This document shows, one piece after another, positions 27,889 to 37,337 of a DNA stretch of 64,000 bases (the stretch's first letter is position 1; the number at the start of each line of letters is the position of its first letter). The position numbers and the translations under genes were made by a program. The notes below the pieces were generated by a model, which ran no database searches, was not told the DNA's origin, and saw only the letters and a list, made by a program, of their open reading frames with translations. The stretch covers positions 49,995 through 113,994 of the forward strand of contig NZ_JAGGPF010000015.1 of assembly GCF_018613935.1 (NCBI RefSeq), in the 5' to 3' direction. This DNA comes from Agromyces sp. ISL-38. GTDB lineage: Bacteria > Actinomycetota > Actinomycetes > Actinomycetales > Microbacteriaceae.

Positions 27889-29238
27889 TCACTTGACGGT
27901 GAAGCCCTGGTCCTTCGCGTACTTGACGAGCTGGTCCTGCCACGTGTCGAGCGCGCCGGAGATGTCACCCTTGGCGGCGATCACCGTTCCCATCGTCTCC
28001 TCGTAGCTGGAGTACACGTAGTCCATGAAGGGCAGCCACTGGAAGTCGGTGTCCACGGTCTCGGAGATCTCGGAGAACAGCTTGTTGACCTGCTGGCCGC
28101 CGTAGAACTCCGACTCCTGATCGACGAACGCGGGATCCTCCAGCACGGAGACCTGCGGCGGGAAGAGGAACTGCTCCGTCGCGAGCTTCATCGCTGACTC
28201 CTCGTCGTCGTTGATGAACTTCGCGAGCTCGTAGGCGGCGATGGGGTTCTTGCTGTCCGCGAGCACCGCGTCGGACGAGCCGCCCCAGTTGCCCGAGACA
28301 TCCTGGCCCGCCTCCCATTGCGGCAGCGGAGCTGCCCGCCAGAGGCCGGAGGTGCCCTCCGCCGTGCCCTGGAGGAAGATGGGCCCCCACGCCGCGGTGA
28401 GCCAGCCGGCGTACTTCCCGCTCGCCAGGCCCTGGTACCACTCGTCGTTGAAGTCGACGTCGGTCGAGATGAGATCCTGCTGGATCAGGCCCGTCCAGTA
28501 GTCGGCGACCTGCTTGGCCTCGTCGCTGTTGACGTCGATGGTCACGGTCTCCTTGCCGTCATAGCCGAACGGCTTGACGCCGGCCTGCCAGAAGAAGCCG
28601 ATCATCTGGCCGGCCTGGGTGGCGCCGAGGTTGGAGATGTACGCGCCCGTGGAATCCTTCACCGCCTTGGCGGCGGTCGCGTAGTCGTCCCACGTCGCCG
28701 GCGGTTCGGTGATGCCTGCCTGGGTCAGGAGGTCCTCGCGATAGAGGTTCCCCATCGGGCCGACATCCTGCGGGATCGCCCACACCTCGTCAGCCGGCGA
28801 CACCTGGTTCCAGGCCCAGTCCACGAAGTCGCCAGAGAGATCGTCGGCCCCGTAGGGCGTCAGGTCGAGCAGCGACTCGGGGAGCACGAACGACGGGATG
28901 TACTGGTATTCGATCTGTGCGACATCCGGCCCGCCCTCGCCCGCCTCGATCGCGCTGCGCAGCTTCTGGTAGTGCGCCAGTCCCTGGCCGACGTTCTCGA
29001 CCTTGACGTCGATCGCGGGGTACTTCTCCTCGAAGAGCTTGACCTCGTTCTCGATGTCGGGCACCCACGTCCAGAACGTGAGCTTGGTCGGGGTGGTCAT
29101 CGCCTTGTCGATCTCGTCCTGGCTGACCGGGCCGCCGCCGCCCCCTTCGTTCGCGCCGGGAGCGCAACCCGAGAGGATCAATGCTGCGGCCACGGCGCCG
29201 GAGCCCAGCGCCAGTGCTGTTCTTGGTGCTTTCCTCAT
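27889..29238 (-). CDS. ABC transporter solute-binding lipoprotein (beta-galactoside unit)
   Basis: A 449-residue family 1 extracellular sugar-binding protein. The signal peptide ends in the lipobox LILSGC, followed by a Gly-rich linker and two alpha/beta lobes. Aromatic-rich segments (TFWTWVPDIENEV, YQYIPSFVLPE, EWYQGLASGKYAGWLTAAWGP) are typical of oligosaccharide binders. It captures ligand outside and delivers it to the permeases downstream. ATG at 29238 has an AAGGA-type site upstream. It lies 48 bp after the large GH42 gene. Confidence 0.92.
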   Translation of the reverse strand: MRKAPRTALALGSGAVAAALILSGCAPGANEGGGGGPVSQDEIDKAMTTPTKLTFWTWVPDIENEVKLFEEKYPAIDVKVENVGQGLAHYQKLRSAIEAGEGGPDVAQIEYQYIPSFVLPESLLDLTPYGADDLSGDFVDWAWNQVSPADEVWAIPQDVGPMGNLYREDLLTQAGITEPPATWDDYATAAKAVKDSTGAYISNLGATQAGQMIGFFWQAGVKPFGYDGKETVTIDVNSDEAKQVADYWTGLIQQDLISTDVDFNDEWYQGLASGKYAGWLTAAWGPIFLQGTAEGTSGLWRAAPLPQWEAGQDVSGNWGGSSDAVLADSKNPIAAYELAKFINDDEESAMKLATEQFLFPPQVSVLEDPAFVDQESEFYGGQQVNKLFSEISETVDTDFQWLPFMDYVYSSYEETMGTVIAAKGDISGALDTWQDQLVKYAKDQGFTVK

Positions 29239-29286
29239 GTCCTTATCCTTCTCTCGTGAAGGCCGAGACGTGTCGTCCCGGTCGTC

Positions 29287-31389
29287 TCACCCATCGATGA
29301 GGGTCTGCGTCGACCATGCGGCGAGGGGGAGTTCAGTGCCGGCCGCATGTGCTGCGGCGGTGACGGCGTCGACGACCGGACGCGCGAGCGTGATCGTCGT
29401 CTCGTTCCAGCTCCAGTTGAAGACGAACCAGGCGTTGCGGCCGTCGGGGAGCGTGCCCGAGGCGATCGTCACGGCGGGGCTGGGACGCCGCGCGAGACCG
29501 TCGGCCACGGGCGCCGGAACGGCCCAGCGCACGAGATCGGCGGCGAGCGTGGGCGACGGGACACAGCCCACCACCGTGATGCGCCCGTCGCCGTGGCTGT
29601 TCGTCGTGACGGCGGGGAAGTCCGAGAATCGGGGGTGGCGGTATCGCGCGAGCACCTCTGCTCCATCGCTGATGAGGCCGTCGGCCCAGAGATCGGCTGC
29701 GGCATCCGTCGACACCGACAGCGAACCCTCACCCGTGACCGCGACGCGCTGCTGGAGGTTCGAGAACTCCTCGTAGTGCACGCCCGCAGCCTCGTACAGT
29801 CGGTCGGGTGCGATCGCGACTCGGGCGCGGGCCTCGTCATCGCCATATCCCGTGCGGACACCGATCACGAGGTGACCTCCTGCCGCCGCGTACTCGCGGA
29901 GCAGGTCGAGGTCGTCATCGGATGCCGCATAGAAGCCCGGCGCGATGAGCACCGGGAAGCGAGCGGCGAGTTCGGCGGCCCCGAGCCCATGGGCCTGGCC
30001 GGTGTGCAGGATGCGCGCTTGCCCGCCCGCGTCGACGACGCCGCGGTGGAACGCGTCGATGATGCGTGCGTAGGAGGCCCGGTCAGGTGCGCCGTCCGAG
30101 GTGGGGAACGGCGGGAAGAACTCGAGCGCGAAGCGGCTGTCGGTCGACCACAGGATCGCGACATCCGCGTCGGGCTCGAACCCGTCGAGCTGCTCGCCGA
30201 TGGCCGCGAGATCGGAGCCGAGCTCGGACAGCTCCGCGTAGACCCGGCCGGGAACGAGGCTGTGCGGCAGGACGCCGCCCCAGTAGGTCTCGGTGCCGTA
30301 GGGGAGCGTGTGCCAGTGCCAGTACTCGATCATGGCGGCCCCTCGCGACACGAAGGCGAGGGCGGACTGCTTGAGCTGGCCCGGGTAGGGCGGCAGGTTG
30401 AAGTTGGACCCGCCGATGGACTGCGCGTTGGTCTCGGTGACGAGGAAACGGGACTGCTTGGAGGAGAAGATCCGGTCGGCCTGGCGGAAGAGTCCCGCCA
30501 CGCCCGAGGTCGTCCAGTCCGTCACGGCGTCGAGCTCGAGCTCGGCATCGAGGTGGTCCTGCATCGCGTAGTACGGATTTCCCGCGGTGATGTCGAGGGC
30601 GCCCACGAGCGCTTCGTCGTCGACCGCGGGGCGCGGATAGGCGATGCACGTGGTGACGAACTGCTCGTCGTGCGCGTACTCGCGCACGATGCCGGCCTGC
30701 CAGGCGATGAACTCGGTCGTGAGGTCGGCCTGGTACCGGCGCCAGGCGAGGTCGTACTGGGGGAGCGTGTTGCCGTCGGGCGTCCACAGATCCGACCAGT
30801 CGCTGAGCCGATGCGACCAATAGGTGAGCCCCCATTCGCGGTTGAGGGTCTCGACGTCGCCGTACTTCGCCTTGAGCCGGCGCACGAACCGCTGGAACGA
30901 GCCGCGATTGTAGAAGAGCTCCATGCCCGGCTCGTTGTCGACCTGGTAGCCGATCACCGCAGGGTGGTCGGCGTAGCGCGCCACGACAGCCCGGATGACC
31001 CGCTCGGCGTGGAAGAGGAACGCCGGGTGCGAGTAGTCGACCTCCTGGCGCGCGCCCCAGGGCACGGGTTCGCCGGTGCGGCGCTCGGCGGCGATCTCGG
31101 GGTACGCCGTCTGCAGCCACGGCGGGACCGCGTACGTCGGGGTGCCGAGGATGACGGCGATGCCCCGCTCGTGTGCGCCGTCGAGCACCGGCTGCAGCCA
31201 GTCGAGGTCGAACTCGTTGTCACGCGGCTCCCAGGTCGACCACACCGATTCGCCGACACGGATGACCGAGAACTTCGCATCCTTCATGAGGTCGAGATCT
31301 CTCGCCGTACGATCCTCGCGATGGTACTCGGCGTAATAGGCGGCGCCGAAGAGGATGCGGGTGGGCTGGTACGGCGCGGTCGCTTCCAT
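29287..31389 (-). CDS. GH42 beta-galactosidase, second paralogue
   Basis: A 700-residue cytoplasmic glycosidase, first gene of the operon after the operator. The barrel opens LFGAAYYAEYHRED; acid/base E153 lies in YQVDNEPG and nucleophile E319 in LVTETNAQS. The zinc-binding Cys cluster of the other GH42 is absent, so it belongs to a different GH42 subgroup and probably has a different linkage preference. The start at 31389 is supported by conservation from ILFGAAYY; GGAG lies 11 nt upstream, which is weak. Confidence 0.9.
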   Translation of the reverse strand: MEATAPYQPTRILFGAAYYAEYHREDRTARDLDLMKDAKFSVIRVGESVWSTWEPRDNEFDLDWLQPVLDGAHERGIAVILGTPTYAVPPWLQTAYPEIAAERRTGEPVPWGARQEVDYSHPAFLFHAERVIRAVVARYADHPAVIGYQVDNEPGMELFYNRGSFQRFVRRLKAKYGDVETLNREWGLTYWSHRLSDWSDLWTPDGNTLPQYDLAWRRYQADLTTEFIAWQAGIVREYAHDEQFVTTCIAYPRPAVDDEALVGALDITAGNPYYAMQDHLDAELELDAVTDWTTSGVAGLFRQADRIFSSKQSRFLVTETNAQSIGGSNFNLPPYPGQLKQSALAFVSRGAAMIEYWHWHTLPYGTETYWGGVLPHSLVPGRVYAELSELGSDLAAIGEQLDGFEPDADVAILWSTDSRFALEFFPPFPTSDGAPDRASYARIIDAFHRGVVDAGGQARILHTGQAHGLGAAELAARFPVLIAPGFYAASDDDLDLLREYAAAGGHLVIGVRTGYGDDEARARVAIAPDRLYEAAGVHYEEFSNLQQRVAVTGEGSLSVSTDAAADLWADGLISDGAEVLARYRHPRFSDFPAVTTNSHGDGRITVVGCVPSPTLAADLVRWAVPAPVADGLARRPSPAVTIASGTLPDGRNAWFVFNWSWNETTITLARPVVDAVTAAAHAAGTELPLAAWSTQTLIDG

Positions 31390-31447
31390 GCGTGCGGTGA
31401 ACTCCGTTGTCTCGCAGGTACTCCGCCATCGTCGGCGGTTGCGAGGA

Positions 31448-31476
31448 AAGCTACCCGTCTTTGTTACCGGTAACAA
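31448..31476 (-). promoter_or_regulatory. predicted promoter of beta-galactoside operon
   Basis: Reading the minus strand, TTGTTA (31476-31471) and TAGCTT (31453-31448) are separated by 17 bp. The -35 is embedded in the palindromic operator, a layout for direct repression. The leader would be about 52 nt. Confidence 0.5.
31461..31476. promoter_or_regulatory. LacI/GalR-type operator
   Basis: TTGTTACCGGTAACAA is a perfect 16-bp palindrome with the central CG typical of LacI-family sites. It lies between the regulator gene and the first GH42 gene and covers the predicted -35. Confidence 0.8.
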
Positions 31477-31506
31477 GACCCCGTGATGAATTCGTTGCCC
31501 AAAACG

Positions 31507-32559
31507 TCACCTTGGCGGTCGGCTGGTCGATTCCCGAACCATGAGCTCGATGGTGAGCGGCGGCGGCGGCGAAGCCGACGGCCCCTCGATGAGTCGAAGC
31601 AGCCGGTGGAACGACGCCCGGCCCTGGGTGTCGAAGTCGAGCCGGACGGTCGTGAGCGGCGGCTGGAAGTACGCCGCCTCGGGTATGTCGTCGAACCCGG
31701 CGACGCTGACGTCGTCGGGTACGCGGATGCCCCGCCGCTTCAACGACAGCATCGCGCCGAGCGCCATCTGGTCGTTCGAGACGACGATCGCCGTGACCCC
31801 GAGTGCTGCCGAGATCTGTTCCGCCGCCGCGAAGCCCGACGCGGACGACCAGTCCCCGTGCGCGGTCCCGAATGAGGTGAGGCCGTGTTCGGCGAGGGCT
31901 CGTTCGTACGACAGTTCGCGGTTGCGGGCCGAGACCCATCCGGGCGGACCGGCGATGTGGAAGAAGCGAGTGTGGCCGAGGCCGACGAGGTGATCGACGA
32001 CCGCACGAAAACCACGGAAGTTGAGGCTCGTCGGGTGCCCGCCGACGAGGTCGTCATCCTCGACCTCGATCAGGGTCGGCACGAGGAACTCCCTCGAGAC
32101 GAAGGCGTCGGTCATGACATCCGTCGAGGAGAAGGCGATGAGCCCTGCGATGTCCTGTTGCGTGATGAGCGTCAGTGCCTGCTGCACCGCGTCGGCGTCT
32201 TCGACGTCGAGGGAGACGATGTCGAGCAGGTAGCCCGCCTCCCGCGCGGCTGCGGATGCCCCCTGCATGATCTTGCTGGGTCCGACTTGCGAGATCTCGT
32301 GCGTGAGCGCACCGACCCGGTGCGAACGGTTCGTCGCGAGGGTTCGCGCCGTCATGTTGGGTCGATACTCGAGGCTCTCGAGCGCACGCTCGACGCGTTC
32401 TCGGGTCTCGGGCCGGATGCCCGCGAAGCCCTTCAGGTGCCGGCTGACGGTCTGGTGGGAGACGCCGGCGAGGCGTGCGACGTCGTAGATCGTGGCTGGT
32501 CTCTCGGCACGAGAAGTCGAGGGCAACGCGGCGCTTTCCGCCGCCTTCGCGTCGCTCAC
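31507..32559 (-). CDS. LacI family transcriptional regulator
   Basis: A 350-residue repressor with an N-terminal helix-turn-helix (ATIYDVARLAGVSHQTVSRHLKG) and hinge (YRPNMTARTLATNRS), then a periplasmic-binding-protein-like effector domain (VGALTHEIS; GLIAFSST; DVSVAGFDDIPEAAYFQPPLTTV). It precedes the GH42 operon on the same strand and is the natural ligand of the 16-bp palindrome at 31461-31476; the inducer is probably a galactoside. GTG at 32559 is chosen because GGAGGA lies 5 nt upstream; earlier in-frame codons encode an unlikely Pro/Arg tract. Confidence 0.9.
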   Translation of the reverse strand: MSDAKAAESAALPSTSRAERPATIYDVARLAGVSHQTVSRHLKGFAGIRPETRERVERALESLEYRPNMTARTLATNRSHRVGALTHEISQVGPSKIMQGASAAAREAGYLLDIVSLDVEDADAVQQALTLITQQDIAGLIAFSSTDVMTDAFVSREFLVPTLIEVEDDDLVGGHPTSLNFRGFRAVVDHLVGLGHTRFFHIAGPPGWVSARNRELSYERALAEHGLTSFGTAHGDWSSASGFAAAEQISAALGVTAIVVSNDQMALGAMLSLKRRGIRVPDDVSVAGFDDIPEAAYFQPPLTTVRLDFDTQGRASFHRLLRLIEGPSASPPPPLTIELMVRESTSRPPR

Positions 32560-32643
32560 CGGTCCTCCTCCCGCACGCCTTGCTCGCGGTTCGGCGTTCG
32601 TCGGTAGGACTCTACCCCCAGCATTGAGCATATGGAGGAATCC

Positions 32644-33936
32644 TCAGCCGCCGAAGGCCTCGACGATCGGCCGGAACTTCATCACGGTCTCGGCGAGCTC
32701 ATCGGCCGGCACCGAATCGTGCACTATGCCGCAACCGGCATATGCCGTGACCGTGCCGTCGCTGTCCACCTGCGCGCACCTCAACGCGATCGCCCATTCG
32801 CCGTCTCCATCGCCGTCGATCCAGCCCACGGGCCCCGCATATCGCCCGCGGTCGAAGCCCTCGAGCTCGGCGATCGCGGGCAGCGCGACCCTTCGCGGCG
32901 TGCCCGCGACGGCAGCGGTCGGGTGCACCGCGCGCACGAGGTCGAGCGCACTCGAACCGTCGCCGAGCGTGCCCTTCAGGTCGGTCGCGAGGTGCCAGAG
33001 GTTCGGCAGCTGCAGGGTGAACGGCTCGGGGCTCGTGTCGAGGCGAGCGGTGTGCGGCGCGAGCCGCTTCACGGCGCTCGCAACGGCGAGTGCGTGCTCG
33101 GCCCGGTCCTTCGCCGACGCCGCGAGGGCAACGGCTCGTTCGCGATCGGATGCCTCGCCGGCGCCGCGTGAGGTCGTGCCGGCGAGCACGCGCGCCGAGA
33201 CGGTGCCGTGATCGACGCGCACGAGCGTCTCGGGGCTCGCGCCGATGAGGCCGTCGACGGCGAACACCCACGTGTCGGGGTAGTCCTCGGCGAGGCGGGT
33301 GATGGTCGCGCGGAGGCCGTCCTCCTCGTGCAGCTCACCGACGAGCTGCCGGGCGAGCACGACCTTCTCGAGCTCGCCGGCGTCGATGCGGCGCACGGCC
33401 TCGGCGACGGCCGCCTCGTATTCCTCGGGGGGCACGGCGCCGGGTGCGAACGTGACGCGGGGCACGCGACGCTTCGGCGCCGGCGCGGGGATCGCGAGGG
33501 GAACGGATGCCGCGGCATCCGCTGCCTCGTCGTCGCCCGTCGCGAGCGAGATGCGGGTGACCCACGCGCGACCGTCGCGACGGCCGAGCACGAGCTCCGG
33601 CACGACGAGCACGCTCGTCGAGGCGGACTCGTCGGCGAACGCGAACGCGCCGAACGCGACGAGCCCCGTGCCGGGCAGCCCCACGCGGTCGTCGATGTCG
33701 GCGAGTGCAGCGAGCTCGATCCAGGTGGCGGCGGCGTCCTCGACCCGGTCGGGCCCGCTGGTCTCGATGCGCAGCGTCTCGCCGAGGCCCACGATGCCCT
33801 CACCGCGGCGCATCCAGAGCAGCGGATGCCGCGGGTCGGCGCGGGGGATCAGCGGAGCGAGCTCATCGACCGGCTCGGTGCGCACGACGAGCCGTGCAAG
33901 AGCGGCATGCGGCGCCGAGGCATCCGTGTGGTTCAC
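32644..33936 (-). CDS. menF: isochorismate synthase
   Basis: A 430-residue chorismate-binding enzyme that makes isochorismate, the entry step to menaquinone. Conserved parts are KVVLARQLVGEL, GASPETLVRVDHG, AGTTSRG, HLATDLKGTL, HPTAAVAGTPR and the metal-binding end YAGPVGWIDGDGDGEWAIALR. Such enzymes can also feed siderophore synthesis, but the menG and menD neighbourhood favours menaquinone. GTG at 33936 is 6 nt after TAGGCT (33943-33948), a leaderless start. Divergent from menG over about 80 bp. Confidence 0.93.
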   Translation of the reverse strand: MNHTDASAPHAALARLVVRTEPVDELAPLIPRADPRHPLLWMRRGEGIVGLGETLRIETSGPDRVEDAAATWIELAALADIDDRVGLPGTGLVAFGAFAFADESASTSVLVVPELVLGRRDGRAWVTRISLATGDDEAADAAASVPLAIPAPAPKRRVPRVTFAPGAVPPEEYEAAVAEAVRRIDAGELEKVVLARQLVGELHEEDGLRATITRLAEDYPDTWVFAVDGLIGASPETLVRVDHGTVSARVLAGTTSRGAGEASDRERAVALAASAKDRAEHALAVASAVKRLAPHTARLDTSPEPFTLQLPNLWHLATDLKGTLGDGSSALDLVRAVHPTAAVAGTPRRVALPAIAELEGFDRGRYAGPVGWIDGDGDGEWAIALRCAQVDSDGTVTAYAGCGIVHDSVPADELAETVMKFRPIVEAFGG

Positions 33937-34016
33937 CGCATCAGCCTACGCCGGGGGCCATGCGCAGCCGCTTCCGGACCCGAGCCCACGCGGCATCCGC
34001 ACCGTAGACTCGAAGG

Positions 34017-34724
34017 ATGATGCGCGCAGACCTCGGCAAGGAGCCCGAGCAGGTGTCGGCGATGTTCGATCGGGTCGCGGCCCGGTACGACCGCACGAAC
34101 ACCGTGCTCTCGGTCGGCAATGCGCCGCTCTGGCGCGTGGCCACCACGCGGGCCGTCGCGCCGAAGCCGGGGGAGCGCATCCTCGACGTCGCGGCGGGCA
34201 CCGGCACGTCGAGCGCGAGTCTCGCGAAGTCGGGCGCATCCGTCGTCGCAGCCGACTTCTCGCCGGGCATGATCGAGGTGGGCCGGCGGCGCCAGGCGAA
34301 CGTGCCGAATCTCGTCTTCGTCGAAGCGGATGCCACGAAGCTCCCGTTCGGCGACGACGAGTTCGACGCCGTCACGATCTCGTTCGGCCTGCGCAACGTC
34401 AACGACCCGAAGCAGGCGCTCGCCGAGTTCTCCCGCGTCACGAAGCCCGGCGGTCGCCTCGTCGTATGCGAGTTCTCGCATCCGCCGCTCGGGGCCGTGC
34501 GCGCCGGCTACCACGCCTACCAGCGCTACGTGATGCCCTCGCTCGTGAAGCTCTCGAGCTCGAACGACGACGCCTACGAGTACCTCAACGAGTCCATCAA
34601 CGCGTGGCCCGACCAGCGCGCGCTCGCCGCCTGGATCCGCGAGACCGGCTACACGGAGGTCGCGTGGCGCAACCTCACCCTCGGCGTCGTCGCCCTGCAC
34701 CGCGGCCGCAAGCCCGCCGCCTGA
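34017..34724 (+). CDS. menG: demethylmenaquinone methyltransferase
   Basis: A 235-residue class I SAM methyltransferase of the UbiE/MenG family, performing the last step of menaquinone synthesis. The N-terminal signature is VSAMFDRVAARYDRTNTVLS; the SAM loop is ILDVAAGTGTSS and the acidic ribose-binding residue lies in VVAADFS. The GLRNV segment is typical of the family. TAGACT at 34005-34010 ends 6 nt before the ATG. A polyprenyl synthase gene follows 45 bp later on the same strand. Confidence 0.95.
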   Translation: MMRADLGKEPEQVSAMFDRVAARYDRTNTVLSVGNAPLWRVATTRAVAPKPGERILDVAAGTGTSSASLAKSGASVVAADFSPGMIEVGRRRQANVPNLVFVEADATKLPFGDDEFDAVTISFGLRNVNDPKQALAEFSRVTKPGGRLVVCEFSHPPLGAVRAGYHAYQRYVMPSLVKLSSSNDDAYEYLNESINAWPDQRALAAWIRETGYTEVAWRNLTLGVVALHRGRKPAA

Positions 34725-34769
34725 CACCACGCGACATCCGCTCGAAACCTCACCGGTAGGCTGGGGGGC

Positions 34770-35891
34770 GTGAATCCGAGCCACCCGGTCGCCCGTCGAG
34801 GCTCTTCGCTCGCTGCGAACCTCGGCCTGAGCGAACGCGTCTTCGCCACGTCAGCCGATCGCGCGATGGCGAAGGCGATCGACGACGGGCTCGATCGGGT
34901 CGAGTCGGGGCTCGAACGCGAGGTGCGCTTCGCCGATTCGATCGCCGACGTCTCGACGCGCTACCTGTTCGAGGCGGGCGGCAAGCGGGTTCGCCCGATG
35001 CTCACCCTGCTCACGGCGCAGCTCGGCGCGGGCGTCACCGACGACGTCGTCACCGCCGCCCAGGCGATCGAGATCACGCACCTCGCGAGCCTCTATCACG
35101 ACGACGTCATGGACGAGGCCGACCGCCGCCGGGGCGTGCCGAGTGCGCAGACCGTGTGGGGCAATTCGGTCGCGATCCTCACCGGAGACCTGCTGTTCGC
35201 GCGTGCCAGCCAGCTCATGGCGAGCCTCGGCGAGGGCGCCATCCGACTGCAGGCCAACACGTTCGAGCGGCTCGTGCTCGGCCAGCTGCACGAGACCGTC
35301 GGCCCGGCCGCTGCCGAAGACCCGATCGCCCACTACATCCAGGTGCTCGCCGACAAGACCGGCTCGCTCATCGCGGCCGCCGCGCAAGCGGGCATCATCT
35401 TCTCGGGCGCCGACCCGGCGTTCGAGGCGCCCATCATCGCCTTCGGTGAGAAGATCGGCGTCGCCTTCCAGCTCGTCGACGATGTCATCGACCTCTCGCC
35501 GCAGCCCGCCGAGACGGGCAAGGTGCCCGGCACCGACTTGCGCGCCGGCGTAGTCACGTTGCCGCTGCTGAGGTTGTCAGAGCATGCGAAGTCGGATGCC
35601 GCATCCGCTGCCCTGCTCGAACGCATCGAGCGTGACGTGATCATCGTGACCGACCCGACCGCCCCCGAGGCGATCGACACGAACACGCAGGCGTCGCGCA
35701 TCGTGCCGTCGCGTGCGACCGTCGACGCGATCGTCGCGGAGCTCCGCGAGCACGAGGCCACCCGCGCTACGCTCGCTGAGGCGCACCGTTGGGCGCGAGA
35801 GGCCGTCGCGGCGCTCGCCCCGCTGCCCGAGGGCAGCGTGAAGAAGGCGCTCACGCGCTTCGCCGAAACGATCGTGGAGAGACAGAGCTAG
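34770..35891 (+). CDS. trans-polyprenyl diphosphate synthase
   Basis: A 373-residue enzyme that extends isoprenyl diphosphates, most likely to supply the menaquinone side chain. The first Asp-rich motif is YHDDVMDEADRRRG and the second is QLVDDVIDLS. The GGKRVRP segment binds isopentenyl diphosphate. Product chain length cannot be fixed by eye. GTG at 34770 is 7 nt after TAGGCT (leaderless type). Its TAG stop overlaps the GTG of the reductase gene. Confidence 0.93.
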   Translation: MNPSHPVARRGSSLAANLGLSERVFATSADRAMAKAIDDGLDRVESGLEREVRFADSIADVSTRYLFEAGGKRVRPMLTLLTAQLGAGVTDDVVTAAQAIEITHLASLYHDDVMDEADRRRGVPSAQTVWGNSVAILTGDLLFARASQLMASLGEGAIRLQANTFERLVLGQLHETVGPAAAEDPIAHYIQVLADKTGSLIAAAAQAGIIFSGADPAFEAPIIAFGEKIGVAFQLVDDVIDLSPQPAETGKVPGTDLRAGVVTLPLLRLSEHAKSDAASAALLERIERDVIIVTDPTAPEAIDTNTQASRIVPSRATVDAIVAELREHEATRATLAEAHRWAREAVAALAPLPEGSVKKALTRFAETIVERQS

Positions 35892-37267
35892 TGAAGAACA
35901 AGTTGAGACTGGCGATCGTCGGAGCCGGCCCCGCCGGCATCTACGCTGCCGACATCCTGCTGAAGGCCGAGCGCCACTTCGACGTCTCGATCGACCTGTT
36001 CGATCACCTTCCGGCGCCCTACGGGCTCGTGCGTTACGGCGTCGCGCCCGACCACCCGCGCATCAAGGGCATCGTCACGGCGCTCCGCGAGGTGCTCGAC
36101 CGTGGCGACATCCGCATCTTCGGAAATGTGCGCTTCGGTGAAGACATCACGCTCGAAGACCTGAAGAAGCACTACAACGCGGTCATCTTCGCGACCGGCG
36201 CGGTGCGCGACGCCTCGCTGCACATCCCTGGGCACGACCTCGACGGGTCCTACGGCGCGGCCGATTTCGTGAGCTGGTTCGACGGGCACCCTGACGTGCC
36301 GCGCACGTGGCCGCTCGAGGCCCGCCAGGCGGCCGTCATCGGCAACGGCAACGTGGCGCTCGACGTGTCGCGCATCCTCGCCAAGCACGTCGAAGACCTC
36401 ATGCCCACCGAGATCCCGGCGAACGTCGCGGCCGGCCTCGCCGCCTCGCCCATCACCGACGTGCACGTGTTCGGCCGGCGCGGCCCCACCTCGGTGAAGT
36501 TCACGCCGCTCGAGCTGCGCGAGCTCGGCGAGCTGCGCGACGTCGACATGATCCTCTACGACGAGGACTTCGACTACGACGACGCCGCGCGCGCTGCGGT
36601 CGCCGGCAACAAGCAGGTCTTCGTCATCGACAAGGTGCTGAACCAGTGGCGCCAGCGCGAGGTCGGCCAGGCATCGCGTCGCCTGCACCTGCACTTCTTC
36701 GCGAAGCCCCTCGAGATCGTCGACGATGGCACCGGCAGGGTGGGCGCGTTCCGCTGGGAGCGCACCGCGCCCGACGGCGAGGGCGGTGTGGTGGGCACCG
36801 GTGAGATCCGCGAGCTGCCCGTGCAGGCCGTCTACCGCGCGGTCGGGTACTTCGGCACGCCGCTGCCGGGCATCCCGTTCGACAAGGACTTCGGCGTCAT
36901 CCCGAACCATGAGGGCCAGGTGCTCCTCCACGACCAGGAGACGGGCGACAGCCGGCAGATGTACGGCGTCTACGCCACCGGCTGGATCAAGCGCGGGCCG
37001 GTGGGGCTCATCGGGCACACGAAGTCCGACGCGATGGAGACCATCCGCCACGTCATCAACGACCTCGGCAATTGGTGGCGGCCCGAGGCGCCGTCAGAGG
37101 AGTCGGTGATCGAGCTGCTCGAGTCGCGCGGCATCAGCTACACCGATCTCGACGGCTGGCATCGCCTCGACGAGCACGAGAAGGCGCTCGGTGCGGCCGA
37201 GGGCCGCATGCGCGTCAAGGTCGTGCCCCGCGACGAGATGGTCGACCTCTCGCGCGACGACGCGTAG
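35891..37267 (+). CDS. FprA-type ferredoxin--NADP+ reductase
   Basis: A 458-residue flavoprotein of the adrenodoxin reductase/FprA group. The FAD-binding loop is IVGAGPAGIYAAD, the conserved YGLVRYGVAPDHPRIK follows, and a second nucleotide-binding loop is VIGNGNVALDVSRIL. The C-terminal ATGWIKRGPVGLIGHTK is a family signature. It moves electrons between NADPH and ferredoxin. It is coupled to the polyprenyl synthase gene through a TAGTG overlap, possibly linking reductant supply with quinone maturation. Confidence 0.93.
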   Translation: MKNKLRLAIVGAGPAGIYAADILLKAERHFDVSIDLFDHLPAPYGLVRYGVAPDHPRIKGIVTALREVLDRGDIRIFGNVRFGEDITLEDLKKHYNAVIFATGAVRDASLHIPGHDLDGSYGAADFVSWFDGHPDVPRTWPLEARQAAVIGNGNVALDVSRILAKHVEDLMPTEIPANVAAGLAASPITDVHVFGRRGPTSVKFTPLELRELGELRDVDMILYDEDFDYDDAARAAVAGNKQVFVIDKVLNQWRQREVGQASRRLHLHFFAKPLEIVDDGTGRVGAFRWERTAPDGEGGVVGTGEIRELPVQAVYRAVGYFGTPLPGIPFDKDFGVIPNHEGQVLLHDQETGDSRQMYGVYATGWIKRGPVGLIGHTKSDAMETIRHVINDLGNWWRPEAPSEESVIELLESRGISYTDLDGWHRLDEHEKALGAAEGRMRVKVVPRDEMVDLSRDDA

Positions 37268-37276
37268 CACCACGCG

Positions 37277-37295
37277 GGTTGAGCCTGTCGAAACC
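37277..37295. repeat. REP-like 19-mer
   Basis: The complement reads GGTTTCGACAGGCTCAACC and is followed by GGGTTGAGTAGCGC-type sequence. From memory, this phrase is frequent between genes of Microbacteriaceae. A 17/19 match lies inside resB at 5159-5177. Confidence 0.55.
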
Positions 37296-37337
37296 CCTGC
37301 GGGTTGAGTAGCGCCCGGCGAAGCCGGACGCGTCTTG

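Noticed and set aside
37277..37334. Insertion sequence end next to the HTH-ATPase gene
   Set aside because: The sequence is a short REP-like phrase; there are no terminal inverted repeats pairing with the other side of the 37.3-39.1 kb patch and no transposase.
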